Origin: Actinomadura citrea
GTDB taxonomy: Bacteria > Actinomycetota > Actinomycetes > Streptosporangiales > Streptosporangiaceae
NCBI RefSeq assembly: GCF_013409045.1
Contig: NZ_JACCBT010000001.1
Coordinates: 2,294,001 to 2,358,000 of the forward strand
Reading direction: 5' to 3'
Length of the DNA: 64,000 bases
The translations under genes and the position numbers were made by a program. Each line of letters begins with the position of its first letter. Within the stretch, counting starts at the first letter, position 1. The notes beneath the pieces were generated by a model that saw only the letters and a list, made by a program, of their open reading frames with translations, did not search any database and had not been told where the DNA came from. Shown in pieces: positions 42,860-51,314 of the stretch.

Positions 42860-44154
42860 CCCGGGACGACCTCGTGATCCGCTCCCGCCGGACCGTCCTG
42901 CCGGAGGGGGAGCGGCCGGCGGCCGTCTCGATCCGCGCCGGCCGCATCACCGCGATCTCGCCCTACGACACCGCCGCCTCGGTGGACCTGGGCGACGTCG
43001 CGCTGCTCCCCGGCCTCGTCGACACCCACGTCCACATCAACGAGCCGGGGCGCACCGAATGGGAGGGCTTCGCCACCGCCACCCGCGCCGCGGCGGCGGG
43101 CGGCGTCACCACGCTCATCGACATGCCGCTCAACGCGCTGCCCCCGACCGTCGACCCGCCCGCGCTCGCGGCCAAACGCGCCGCCGCCGAAGGCGCCTGC
43201 GCCGTGGACGTCGGCTTCTGGGGCGGCGCGATCCCCGGCAACGCGCCCTCGCTCCGCCCGCTGCACGACCTCGGCGTCTTCGGGTTCAAGTGCTTCACCT
43301 CCGACTCCGGCGTCCCGGAGTTCCCGCCCCTCGCACCCGCCGACATGAAAGCGGCGTTCCGCGAGATCGCCTCCTTCGACGGTCTGGCCATCGTGCACGC
43401 CGAGGACCCGGCCTCGCTGTCCCCGCCGTCCGGCGGCGACTACGCCGCCTTCCTCACCTCGCGCCCGCCGTCGGCCGAACGCCGGGCCGTCGAACAGGTC
43501 GTCCGGCTGGTGGAGGAGACCGGTGCGCGCGCCCACATCCTGCACCTCTCGGCGGCCGACTGCCTGGACGTCCTCGCCAAGGCGCAGGCGGACGGCCTGC
43601 CGGTGACCGCCGAGACCTGCCCGCACTACCTGACCCTCTGCGACGGCGACGCCGGGACCGCCGCGTTCAAGTGCTGCCCGCCCATCCGCGACGCCGCCAA
43701 CCGCGACCGCCTCTGGCAGGGGCTCGCCTCCGGCGTGATCTCCTGCGTCGTCACCGACCACTCGCCCTGCACTCCCGAGCTGAAACGCGGCGACTTCGCC
43801 ACCGCCTGGGGCGGCATCTCGTCCCTGCAACTCGGCCTGCCCGCCGTCTGGACGGCCGCCCGCGCCCGCGGCCACGACCTGGCCACGGTCGTCCGCTGGA
43901 TGTCCGAGGCCCCCGCCGCGCTCGCCGCCGTCCCCCGCAAGGGCGGCATCGCCCCCGGAAACGACGCCGACCTGGTCGCCTTCGCCCCCGACGAGACCTT
44001 CACCGTCGACCCCGCGTCCCTCCACCACCGCCACCCCGTCACCCCCTACGAGGGCAGGACGCTGACGGGCGTCGTCCAGGCCACCTGGCTGCGCGGCGCA
44101 CGCGTCGGCGACGCCCCGACCGGACGCCTGCTCACCCGCTCGGAGGCACGATGA
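42856..44154 (+). CDS. allB: Allantoinase
   Basis: 432 residues, dihydroorotase-like amidohydrolase. Metal ligands: [17 protein letters not shown] (HxH), the carboxylated lysine in [34 protein letters not shown] and the aspartate in [12 protein letters not shown]. The [12 protein letters not shown] motif is diagnostic of allantoinase. It hydrolyses allantoin to allantoate. The start overlaps the molybdopterin subunit stop and the stop overlaps the allantoicase start, both as ATGA. Confidence 0.93.
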   Translation: MTRDDLVIRSRRTVLPEGERPAAVSIRAGRITAISPYDTAASVDLGDVALLPGLVDTHVHINEPGRTEWEGFATATRAAAAGGVTTLIDMPLNALPPTVDPPALAAKRAAAEGACAVDVGFWGGAIPGNAPSLRPLHDLGVFGFKCFTSDSGVPEFPPLAPADMKAAFREIASFDGLAIVHAEDPASLSPPSGGDYAAFLTSRPPSAERRAVEQVVRLVEETGARAHILHLSAADCLDVLAKAQADGLPVTAETCPHYLTLCDGDAGTAAFKCCPPIRDAANRDRLWQGLASGVISCVVTDHSPCTPELKRGDFATAWGGISSLQLGLPAVWTAARARGHDLATVVRWMSEAPAALAAVPRKGGIAPGNDADLVAFAPDETFTVDPASLHHRHPVTPYEGRTLTGVVQATWLRGARVGDAPTGRLLTRSEAR

Positions 44155-45149
44155 CCGACTTCACCTCCCTGCCGGACCTGGCCGTCCGCACGCTCGGCGG
44201 TTCGGTCATCGCCGCCAGCGACGAGTCCTTCGCCGAGAAGGAGAACCTGCTCAACCCCTGGAAGCCCGCGTTCCAGCCGGAGACCTTCGGCCCGAAGGGC
44301 CAGCTCTACGACGGCTGGGAGACCGCCCGCCGCCGCACCCCCGGCCACGACTGGGCCCTGATCCGCCTGGGCCTCCCGGGCCAGATCCACGGCATCGTCG
44401 TCGACACGGCCTGGTTCAAGGGCAACTACCCCCCGCACGCCTCAGTAGAGGCCTGCTTCGCCGACGGCTACCCGGCCCCCGCCGAACTCGAAGCCGCCGA
44501 CTGGGTCGAGATCGTCCCGAAATCCCCCCTCAAGGGCGACACCGCACACAGCATGACCAGCGCCAACACGGCCCGCGTCTTCACCCACGTCCGCCTCAAC
44601 ATGTTCCCGGACGGCGGCATCGCGCGCCTCCGCGTCCACGGCAGGGTCGTCCCCAACCCCGCGTACCTGACGGGCCTGACCGTGGATCTGGCCGCCCTGG
44701 AGAACGGCGCCCGCGTCCTCGACTGCTCCGACCGCTTCTACTCGTCCCCCGACAACATGCTGTTCCCCGGCCTGGCCCGCACCCAGGCCGAAGGCTGGGA
44801 AACCGCCCGCCGCCGCGACGACGGCAACGACTGGGCCGAAATAGCTCTGGCCGCCCCCGGCACCATCGAACTGGCCGAGCTCGACACCACGAACCTCAAA
44901 TTCAACGCCCCCGCGGAAGCCCGGCTGACGGCCACCACCAGCGACGGCGACCGAACCGTCATCCTCCCGCGCACCCGCCTGCAGCCCGACACCCGCCACC
45001 GCTTCCGCCTGAAGACCCCGGAGGTGGCGAAAGTCCGCCTGGACATCCACCCCGACGGCGGCCTGGCCCGCCTCCGCCTCTGGGGCCCCCTAACCCCCAA
45101 AGCCGAACAAGATCTAACAACTAACTGGAACCCCAACATTTATCCATAA
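44151..45149 (+). CDS. alc: Allantoicase
   Basis: 332 residues made of two homologous beta-sandwich repeats. The repeated landmarks are [20 protein letters not shown] and [20 protein letters not shown], and [14 protein letters not shown] and [13 protein letters not shown]. It cleaves allantoate to ureidoglycolate and urea. It is the last gene of the operon. The final 80 bases and the following 80-base gap are noticeably less GC-rich than the rest of the operon. No hairpin terminator was seen after it. Ureidoglycolate lyase and urease are not in the window. Confidence 0.93.
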   Translation: MTDFTSLPDLAVRTLGGSVIAASDESFAEKENLLNPWKPAFQPETFGPKGQLYDGWETARRRTPGHDWALIRLGLPGQIHGIVVDTAWFKGNYPPHASVEACFADGYPAPAELEAADWVEIVPKSPLKGDTAHSMTSANTARVFTHVRLNMFPDGGIARLRVHGRVVPNPAYLTGLTVDLAALENGARVLDCSDRFYSSPDNMLFPGLARTQAEGWETARRRDDGNDWAEIALAAPGTIELAELDTTNLKFNAPAEARLTATTSDGDRTVILPRTRLQPDTRHRFRLKTPEVAKVRLDIHPDGGLARLRLWGPLTPKAEQDLTTNWNPNIYP

Positions 45150-45228
45150 CGGACTGTGATGCACACCACACAAACAGTCATTGGATAGTCACGGTATCTA
45201 ACAGTGGCGGTCAAGTAACTTTCCGTGC

Positions 45229-46104
45229 ATGGTATCCGCCAAACACGAAGGACCCATCAAGATCATCCGGGATAACCCGGAAATCGTGGTCCAATTACTC
45301 CAAACCGCCTTCGGAATCGACGTTTCGGACGCGGCCACCATCAGATCGACGAGCGAGAGCTGTACCCAGCTGGCCCCCGCCGCCTACGTCGCCGACAACG
45401 TCGTGGAGATATGCGAAGGCGGGTCCACCGAACCCACCATCGGCGTCATCGCCGAGACCCAGCTCGCCAAGGACTCCAGGAAGCACGGCAGCTGGCCGCT
45501 TTACTTGACCTCGCTGCACGCCAAGCTCATGTGTCCGTGCTACCTCCTGGTCATCTGCCCTAGCAGATCGGTGGCGGAATGGGCGCGCGAGACGATCCAG
45601 ATCGGCCATCCGGGCTTCAATCTCGCCCCCTACGTGTTGGGCCCTGGCATGGGGCCTCTCGTCACCACTCCCGACCAGGCCGCGCAGATGCCCGAGATGA
45701 CCGTCTTGGCCGCACTCGCCAACATCATCCCGACCGACAAGGAGTCCCTGAAGATCACACACGCAGCCCTCGCCACCATCTCGAACGCGGATGAGGAAAT
45801 CGGCAAGCAGTACACTGATCTGGTGGTGGACGTGCTCTCGAAAGCCGCCCAAAAGATCTTGGAGGGGTACGTGGACACCGGTGTCGCCGGATACAAGTAC
45901 AAGAGCAGCCCGTTCCGCCGCACACATGCTGAAGGCGAGGTCAGCGGCGAGGCGAAGTCGGTGCTGAAGGTCCTCGACGCGCGTGGGCTGTCGGTGTCGG
46001 ACGAGGTGCGGGAGCAGATCCTGGCCTGCGCTGACCAGGACCAGTTGGATCAGTGGCTGGTCCGCGCCGCCACGGCGGAGAGCGTCGATCACCTGTTCGG
46101 CTGA
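45229..46104 (+). CDS. Rpn-like PD-(D/E)XK putative nuclease of actinobacterial type
   Basis: 291 residues. The layout matches, from memory, actinobacterial proteins related to Rpn/transposase_31: an N-terminal IIRDNPEIVVQLLQTAFGI, a core VIAETQLAKDSRKHGSWPLY with acidic E-x-Q, LLVICPSRSVAEWARETIQI, and a C-terminal module VSDEVREQILACADQDQLDQ ending WLVRAATAESVDHLFG. Members are often present in many copies per genome. Nuclease activity is plausible but the metal site is not fully clear. It lies downstream of an AT-richer spacer and has codon use less extreme than its neighbours, hinting at later acquisition. ATG start without a clear ribosome site. Confidence 0.65.
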   Translation: MVSAKHEGPIKIIRDNPEIVVQLLQTAFGIDVSDAATIRSTSESCTQLAPAAYVADNVVEICEGGSTEPTIGVIAETQLAKDSRKHGSWPLYLTSLHAKLMCPCYLLVICPSRSVAEWARETIQIGHPGFNLAPYVLGPGMGPLVTTPDQAAQMPEMTVLAALANIIPTDKESLKITHAALATISNADEEIGKQYTDLVVDVLSKAAQKILEGYVDTGVAGYKYKSSPFRRTHAEGEVSGEAKSVLKVLDARGLSVSDEVREQILACADQDQLDQWLVRAATAESVDHLFG

Positions 46105-46126
46105 GCCGGCGGCGCGCGCGTAAGTG

Positions 46127-46158
46127 AGAACGCCCCCGGTGGTCGCCGGGGGCGTTCT
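46127..46158. terminator. Bidirectional hairpin between the Rpn-like and DUF397 genes
   Basis: A perfect 13-bp stem (46127-46139 with 46146-46158) has a 6-base loop, 22 bases after the plus-strand stop and 3 bases before the minus-strand stop. It serves both convergent genes. Confidence 0.8.
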
Positions 46159-46161
46159 GCG

Positions 46162-46395
46162 TCAGGGGGCCTCGGTGGGGTCTTCCAGGAGGTCGTCGAA
46201 CTCGCCGTCCTTGACGCCGGCGATGAAGGCGTCCCACTCGGCCTCGGTGAAGTAGAGGATCGGGCCCTCGGGGTTCTTGGCGTCGCGCATGACGACGGCC
46301 CGCTCACCGAAGTCCTTGTGCTGGACGGGGACGTCCCTGCCATCGATGAACTCGATGATGACCCCGTCACTGAGGATCGGTTCCTGTCCGGTCAC
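46162..46395 (-). CDS. DUF397 domain protein
   Basis: 77 residues from the GTG at 46395, which has a well-placed AAGGGG; an earlier GTG at 46401 is too close to it. The DUF397 core is VVMRDAKNPEGPILYFTEAE followed by WDAFIAGVKDGEFD. DUF397 proteins in actinomycetes usually pair with an adjacent XRE-type (BldB/WhiJ-like) regulator and act in development. No such regulator is adjacent here, so this is an orphan copy. An acidic, small, cytoplasmic protein. Confidence 0.88.
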   Translation of the reverse strand: MTGQEPILSDGVIIEFIDGRDVPVQHKDFGERAVVMRDAKNPEGPILYFTEAEWDAFIAGVKDGEFDDLLEDPTEAP

Positions 46396-46498
46396 TGGCA
46401 CCCCTTCTTCGTCCTGGCTCCTGTCGGGTCCAAGGCTAATGGGGAAGGCATGGGCGGCACGGGGGAAAGCGGTGACTCTCCGTTCGCTCCCGTGTCGC

Positions 46499-47119
46499 TC
46501 AGTCGATGAGGAGGCGGGACGCGGTGATCTCCAGGCGGGCCTGGATCTCCTCGGCGGTGGCGTTGCCGCGCAGCATCTCGATCATCTCCATGGTCCAGAT
46601 GCCGGACAGGGCGCGGGCGACGAGGCGGCGGGGGTCCTCGGCGGGGATCTTCTCCGGCGGGCCGGACGCGGCGCGCAGGAGCAGTTCGCTCATGCGGTCG
46701 CCGAAGTCGGTCTTGACGTCGGAGAGGAGGAGGGAGCGGATCAGCGCCTCGGCCAGCTCCGGCTCGCGCATCAGGCCGCGGGTGGCGCGCATCAGCACCT
46801 CGACGGCGCGCTCCGGGGCGCCGCCGGCGCGGGGCGGGCGGCGCTCGATGCTGCCTTCGAGGAGGTCGAGCTCCTCGCTGACGACGGCGACGACCAGGTC
46901 CATCTTGGACGGGAAGTAGCGGTAGAGGGTGCCGAGGGCGACGCCCGCGCGCTCGGACACGGTGCGCATCTGCATGGCCTCGATCCCGCCGCGCGATGCG
47001 AGTGCCGCGGCCGCCTGGACGATACGCTTGCGCCGCTGGTGCTGGCTGCGGGAGCGCACGCCCTGGCCGCCCGGCTGACCCCGGGTCTCGTCCCCGGTCA
47101 CTGTCGGCTCTGCGGTCAC
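46499..47119 (-). CDS. kstR: KstR-like TetR regulator of sterol catabolism
   Basis: 206 residues from the GTG at 47119 (AAGGGAAGG upstream). The DNA-binding domain RRKRIVQAAAALASRGG, MQMRTVSERAGVALGTLYRY, FPSK follows mycobacterial KstR residue by residue in the recognition helix (VAxGTLYRYFPSK, MRxVxxRAxVA). KstR represses sterol genes and is released by 3-oxo-sterol acyl-CoA. Here it is divergent from fadD17, and a KstR-like box lies between them, so autoregulation and control of fadD17 are expected. Three further boxes occur in the window. The ligand domain is more diverged than the HTH. Confidence 0.8.
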   Translation of the reverse strand: MTAEPTVTGDETRGQPGGQGVRSRSQHQRRKRIVQAAAALASRGGIEAMQMRTVSERAGVALGTLYRYFPSKMDLVVAVVSEELDLLEGSIERRPPRAGGAPERAVEVLMRATRGLMREPELAEALIRSLLLSDVKTDFGDRMSELLLRAASGPPEKIPAEDPRRLVARALSGIWTMEMIEMLRGNATAEEIQARLEITASRLLID

Positions 47120-47307
47120 GGTCGCCTTCCCTTCTGTGCGGGCCCGGTCGCCCGACGCCTTCCCCCAAGCGTACCGCTCTTGCGAGAACCTGTTATCTGA
47201 TCAGCTCATCGCGCTCTCGTTCCCCGCTGCCCCCGCCCGTCCGGTTTCCCATGACACCCAGGGGAACCGCATTGCGAACGAGGGAGATCAGCCCTCTGGA
47301 CACTTAG

Positions 47308-47321
47308 TAGAATCTGTTCTA
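47308..47321. promoter_or_regulatory. KstR-like operator between kstR and fadD17
   Basis: TAGAATCTGTTCTA, extended to GTAGAA-TCTG-TTCTAC (47307-47322), matches TNNAACNNGTTNNA with one deviation (AAT for AAC). It lies 37 bases before the fadD17 GTG and 189 bases from the kstR start. Confidence 0.65.
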
Positions 47322-47357
47322 CTTTTTCGCCGTGGGACGGATCGGGGAGGTGGGCCG

Positions 47358-48977
47358 GTGAGCGTCGCGGCGCTGCTGGAGGCGCGGGCGGACGACGACC
47401 GCCCCGGGCTGCGGTCCGCCGACGACGGCCGGGCCTGGACGTGGCGGGAGGTCGTCGCCGAGTGCGCGGCCCGCGCCGCGTGGCTGAGCCGTGAGGCGCG
47501 CCCCGAACGGCCGGTCCACGTCGGTGTGCTCCTCGACAATCTTCCCGAAGTGGTGTTCCTCCTCGGGGGCGCGGCGCTGTCGGGGGCGGTGGTGGTGGCG
47601 CTGAACCCGACGCGGAGCGGTGCCGAGCTGGCGGGCGACGCCGAGCGCGCCGACTGCGACCTCGTCCTGACCCAGCCGCGGTACGCCGAGAAGGCCGCCG
47701 CCCTCGGGCTGCCGGTCGTGGACGTGGACGCGTTCCAGGAGCTGATCGCGCCCTTCGCGGGCTCCCCGCCGCCCGACGCCTCGGCGATCGGGTCCGGCAC
47801 GCTGCTGATGTTGATCTTCACGTCCGGGACGTCGGGACGGCCGCGGGCCGTTCGCGTCACCCACCGGAAGGTGGTCGTGCCGGGTGAGATGCTCGCCGAG
47901 CGCATGCTGTCGCCGGAGGCGGTCGTCTACTGCCCGATGCCGCTGTTCCACTCGGGCGCGGTCATGGCGGCGTACGCGCCCGCACTGGCCGCCGGCGCCG
48001 AGCTGGTGCTGCGCGCCCGGTTCTCGGCGTCGGCCGTCCTCCCGGACGTGCGCGCCCACGGCTGCACCTACCTGCACTACGTCGGCAAGGCCCTCTCGTA
48101 CGTGCTGGCCACGCCGGCCGGGGAGGCCGATGCCGACAATCCAGTGCAGTTCGCCTTCGGGAACGAGGCCGCGCCGCTGGAGCAGAAGACGTTCGGCAAG
48201 CGTTTCGGGTGTTTCGTCATCGACGGCTACGGCTCCACGGAGACCGCGATCTCGCTGGCGCCCGACCCGTTCGGCCCGCAGGGCGCGCTGGGGAGGCCGG
48301 CGGACGGCATCGCGATCCTCGACCCGGCGGGACGGGCGTGCCCGCCCGGCGTGTTCGACGAGGCCGGACGCCTGGTGAACGGCGACGAGGCCGTGGGGGA
48401 GCTGGTCAACACCGGCGACCTCGGCCTGTTCGACGGGTACTACAAGGAGGACGCCCCCGACCGGCTCCGCGACGGCATGTTCTGGAGCGGCGACCTCGCC
48501 TACGCCGACGCGGACGGCTACATCTTCTTCGCCGGGCGCAGCGGCGACCGGATCCGCGTGGACGGCGAGAACTTCGGCGCCGTCCAGGTGGAACGCGTTC
48601 TGGCGGAGCTGCCCGGTGTCCGCGGGCTCGCCGTTTACGGGGTGCCGGACGCCGCGTCCGGCGACCAGGTGATGCTGGCCGTCGTCGCCGACGCCTTCGA
48701 CCCGGGGGCGTTCGCCGACTACCTGCGCGGGCGCGCCGACCTCGGACCGAAGTGGATCCCGCGGTACGTGCGGGTGGCGCGGGAGCTGCCCGCGACCGCC
48801 TCCAACAAGATCCTCAAGCGCCGGCTGGCCCGGGACGCCTGGCGCACCGACGACCCGGTGTGGTGGCGGCCCGGCCGCGACCTCGACTACCGCCCGATGA
48901 GCGCGGCGGACGCGGCCGCGCTGCGGGCCGAGTTCGAGCGCAGCGGCCGGCTGCACCTGCTGGAAGGGAGCGGATGA
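47358..48977 (+). CDS. fadD17: FadD17-like acyl-CoA synthetase
   Basis: 539 residues from the GTG at 47358 (GGGGAGGTGGG upstream). The adenylation motifs are LMLIFTSGTSGRPRAVRVTH, YGSTETAIS and a terminal NKILKRRL lysine. VGVLLDNLPEVVFLLGGAAL, YVGKALSYVLATPA and FAGRSGDRIRVDGENFG run parallel to mycobacterial FadD17. The enzyme activates sterol side-chain or related carboxylates as CoA thioesters. Following it are the two acyl-CoA dehydrogenase genes, reproducing the fadE26-fadE27-fadD17 block of mycobacterial KstR loci in a different order. The substrate (C24 or C26 acid) is not decidable here. Confidence 0.85.
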   Translation: MSVAALLEARADDDRPGLRSADDGRAWTWREVVAECAARAAWLSREARPERPVHVGVLLDNLPEVVFLLGGAALSGAVVVALNPTRSGAELAGDAERADCDLVLTQPRYAEKAAALGLPVVDVDAFQELIAPFAGSPPPDASAIGSGTLLMLIFTSGTSGRPRAVRVTHRKVVVPGEMLAERMLSPEAVVYCPMPLFHSGAVMAAYAPALAAGAELVLRARFSASAVLPDVRAHGCTYLHYVGKALSYVLATPAGEADADNPVQFAFGNEAAPLEQKTFGKRFGCFVIDGYGSTETAISLAPDPFGPQGALGRPADGIAILDPAGRACPPGVFDEAGRLVNGDEAVGELVNTGDLGLFDGYYKEDAPDRLRDGMFWSGDLAYADADGYIFFAGRSGDRIRVDGENFGAVQVERVLAELPGVRGLAVYGVPDAASGDQVMLAVVADAFDPGAFADYLRGRADLGPKWIPRYVRVARELPATASNKILKRRLARDAWRTDDPVWWRPGRDLDYRPMSAADAAALRAEFERSGRLHLLEGSG

Positions 48978-50084
48978 GTGGACTTCAACCTCGACGAGAC
49001 CCAGCAAGACATCAGGGGGCTCGCGGCGGACGTGCTCGCGCGGGAGGCCGCGCAGGAGCGGCTGGAGGCGTTCGAGAAGGGCGGGGCGCCCTATGACGAC
49101 GTGACGTGGAAGGCGCTCGCCCAGGCGGGGCTGCTCGGCGTCGTCCTGCCCGAGGACGCCGGCGGGGCCGGCCTCGGGCCGGTCGAGCTGGCGGTGATCC
49201 TGCGGGAGGCCGGGGCCCGCACCGCGCCGGTCCCGGTGTACGCCTCGCTCGCGCTGGCGGCCGTCCCGATCGGGGCGCACGGGACGCCGGAGCAGCGCGC
49301 CCTGCTCGCCCCGCTCACCGAGGGCGCGACGATCCTGACGGGCGCGTACCGCGAGGTCGGCCCGGTCGGCGAGGTCGCCGCGACGGCCCGCGCGGACGGC
49401 GGCGGCTACGTGCTGGACGGTGTGAAGACGTTCGTCCCGTACGCGCGGGAGGCGTCCCTGATCCTGGTCCCTGCCCGCGTCGAGGACGGCGGGGTCGGGG
49501 TGTTCCTCGTGGAGCCCGCCGCCGTGACGATCACCGAGCAGCCGTCGGCGACGACCGAGCCGCTGTCGCGGGTCGCGCTGGACGGTGTCCGGGTCGAGGC
49601 GGACGCCCTGCTCGGCGGGACGGCGGACGGCGCCGCCTGGGACACCCTGCGCCGCTCGGCCGTCGCGGGCGCGGTCGCCGTCGCCTCCGGTGTCATCGAG
49701 GGCGCGCTGGAGCTGACCAAGGAGTACACGAAGACGCGCGAGCAGTTCGGCCGGGCGCTCGCGCAGTTCCAGGCGGTCACGATGCAGATCGGGGACGTCT
49801 ACATCGCCAAGCGCGCGCTGGACGTGGCCGTGTGGGCGGGCGTGTGGCGCCTCGCGCAGGGCGCGGACGACGCCGAGGAGGTCCTCACCATCGCCGCCTA
49901 CAACGCCTGCGACCCCGTGGTGAAGGCGCTCTACACCTGCCAGCACCTGCACGGCGGCATCGGCCTGGACATCACCTACCCGCTGCACCGGTACTTCGCC
50001 TGGGGCAGGCACTGTGGGCATCTGCTCGGCGGCGGCGAGGACCGTCTCGACGCGCTCGGCGCCCTCATCGCCCAGGAGGCCTGA
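48978..50084 (+). CDS. fadE27: FadE27-like acyl-CoA dehydrogenase subunit
   Basis: 368 residues from the GTG at 48978, directly after the fadD17 stop. The acyl-CoA dehydrogenase fold is clear: NLDETQQDIRGLAADVL, LPEDAGGAGLGPVELAVI, YTKTREQFGRALAQFQAVTM and CQHLHGGIGLDITYPLHRYF. The usual SEP-AG-D flavin/substrate loop is degenerate here (GAYREVGPVGEV), whereas the next gene keeps it. This asymmetry is expected of the alpha2beta2 sterol enzymes (ChsE4-ChsE5 = FadE26-FadE27) in which the two subunits share sites. It introduces the first double bond in a sterol side-chain CoA. Confidence 0.85.
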   Translation: MDFNLDETQQDIRGLAADVLAREAAQERLEAFEKGGAPYDDVTWKALAQAGLLGVVLPEDAGGAGLGPVELAVILREAGARTAPVPVYASLALAAVPIGAHGTPEQRALLAPLTEGATILTGAYREVGPVGEVAATARADGGGYVLDGVKTFVPYAREASLILVPARVEDGGVGVFLVEPAAVTITEQPSATTEPLSRVALDGVRVEADALLGGTADGAAWDTLRRSAVAGAVAVASGVIEGALELTKEYTKTREQFGRALAQFQAVTMQIGDVYIAKRALDVAVWAGVWRLAQGADDAEEVLTIAAYNACDPVVKALYTCQHLHGGIGLDITYPLHRYFAWGRHCGHLLGGGEDRLDALGALIAQEA

Positions 50085-51257
50085 ATGTTCATCGACCTGA
50101 CCGACGAGCAGAAGCGGCTGCGCGCCGAGCTGCGCGAGTACTTCGAGAACTGCCTGACCGCGGAGCAGCGCGCCGCGATCCGCGCCGACCCGTTCGGCCC
50201 CGCCTACCTGGAGCACTGCCGGCGCCTCGGCCGCGACGGGATGCTCGGGGTCGCGCTGCCGAAGGAGTACGGCGGCCGCGGCTACGGCCCGGTCGAGCAG
50301 ACGATCTTCGCCACCGAGATCGCCCGCGCCGAGGTCACCTACCCGCTGATCACGCTGAACTCCGTGGCGCCGACGATCCTGCAGTACGGGTCGGACGCGC
50401 ACAAGGAGCACTTCATCCCGCGCATCCTCGCGGGCGAGTGCCACTTCGCGATCGGCTACAGCGAGCCGGGCGCCGGCACCGACCTCGCGGCGCTGCGCAC
50501 CACCGCCATCCGGGACGGCGACCACTACGTCGTCAACGGCCAGAAGATCTTCACCTCCGGCGCCCACCACGCCGACTACGTGTGGCTCGCGGCCCGCACC
50601 GACCCGGAGGCCAAGAAGCACAAGGGCATCTCGATGCTCATCGTCGACTGCCGGGACCCGGGCTTCTCCTGGACGCCGATCATCACGATGGACGGCGCGC
50701 ACCACACGAACTCCACCTACTTCCAGGACGTCCGCGTGCCGGCCGACATGCTGATCGGCGAGGAGAACAAGGGCTGGGACCTCATCGTCAACCAGCTCAA
50801 CCACGAGCGGGTCACGCTCGGCCCGGCCGGGAACATCGGGCACACCCACGTCCGGTTCGCTCGCTGGGCCCGCACGACCCGGGGACCCGGCGGCCGCCCG
50901 CTCATCGAGGAGCCGGCCGTGCGCCGCGCGGTCGCGCAGGTGTACGCCTACCTGCGCGCGAACGAGTTCCTCAACTGGCAGGTCGCGGCGAACCAGGACC
51001 TCGGCTGGCTCGGCGCGGCCGACGCGTCCGCCACCAAGATCTACGCCTCGGAGCGGATGCAGGAGGTCGGGCGGATCGCCGGGGACGTCCTGGCCCGGTA
51101 CGGCGACCCGGGCGACCCGGAGACGGCGGATTTCATGGAGTCCCTGGACCGGCTCGCCAAGGGCGCGCTCGTGCTGACCTTCGGCGGCGGCGTCAACGAG
51201 ATCCAGCGCGAGCTGATCGCCATGATCGGCCTCGGGCTGCCCCGGGCGCCGCGCTGA
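50085..51257 (+). CDS. fadE26: FadE26-like acyl-CoA dehydrogenase subunit
   Basis: 390 residues; the ATG abuts the preceding stop. The intact dehydrogenase loop is FAIGYSEPGAGTDLAALRTT, then YVVNGQKIFTSGAHHADYVW, DVRVPADMLIGEENKGWDLI and LTFGGGVNEIQRELIAMIGL. Length and motifs match FadE26, the partner of FadE27 in the heterotetramer that desaturates sterol side-chain CoA. Electrons pass to electron-transferring flavoprotein, not encoded here. Last gene of the fadD17 operon, followed by a hairpin. Confidence 0.87.
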   Translation: MFIDLTDEQKRLRAELREYFENCLTAEQRAAIRADPFGPAYLEHCRRLGRDGMLGVALPKEYGGRGYGPVEQTIFATEIARAEVTYPLITLNSVAPTILQYGSDAHKEHFIPRILAGECHFAIGYSEPGAGTDLAALRTTAIRDGDHYVVNGQKIFTSGAHHADYVWLAARTDPEAKKHKGISMLIVDCRDPGFSWTPIITMDGAHHTNSTYFQDVRVPADMLIGEENKGWDLIVNQLNHERVTLGPAGNIGHTHVRFARWARTTRGPGGRPLIEEPAVRRAVAQVYAYLRANEFLNWQVAANQDLGWLGAADASATKIYASERMQEVGRIAGDVLARYGDPGDPETADFMESLDRLAKGALVLTFGGGVNEIQRELIAMIGLGLPRAPR

Positions 51258-51272
51258 CGCCGCAGGAGGCCG

Positions 51273-51296
51273 GGTCAGGCGGCCCGCCGCCTGACC
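51273..51296. terminator. Hairpin between fadE26 and gadB
   Basis: A 10-bp perfect stem (51273-51282 with 51287-51296) has a 4-base loop, 15 bases after the fadE26 stop and 18 before the convergent gadB stop. Confidence 0.7.
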
Positions 51297-51314
51297 GTCG
51301 GACCCGTCCCGCCG

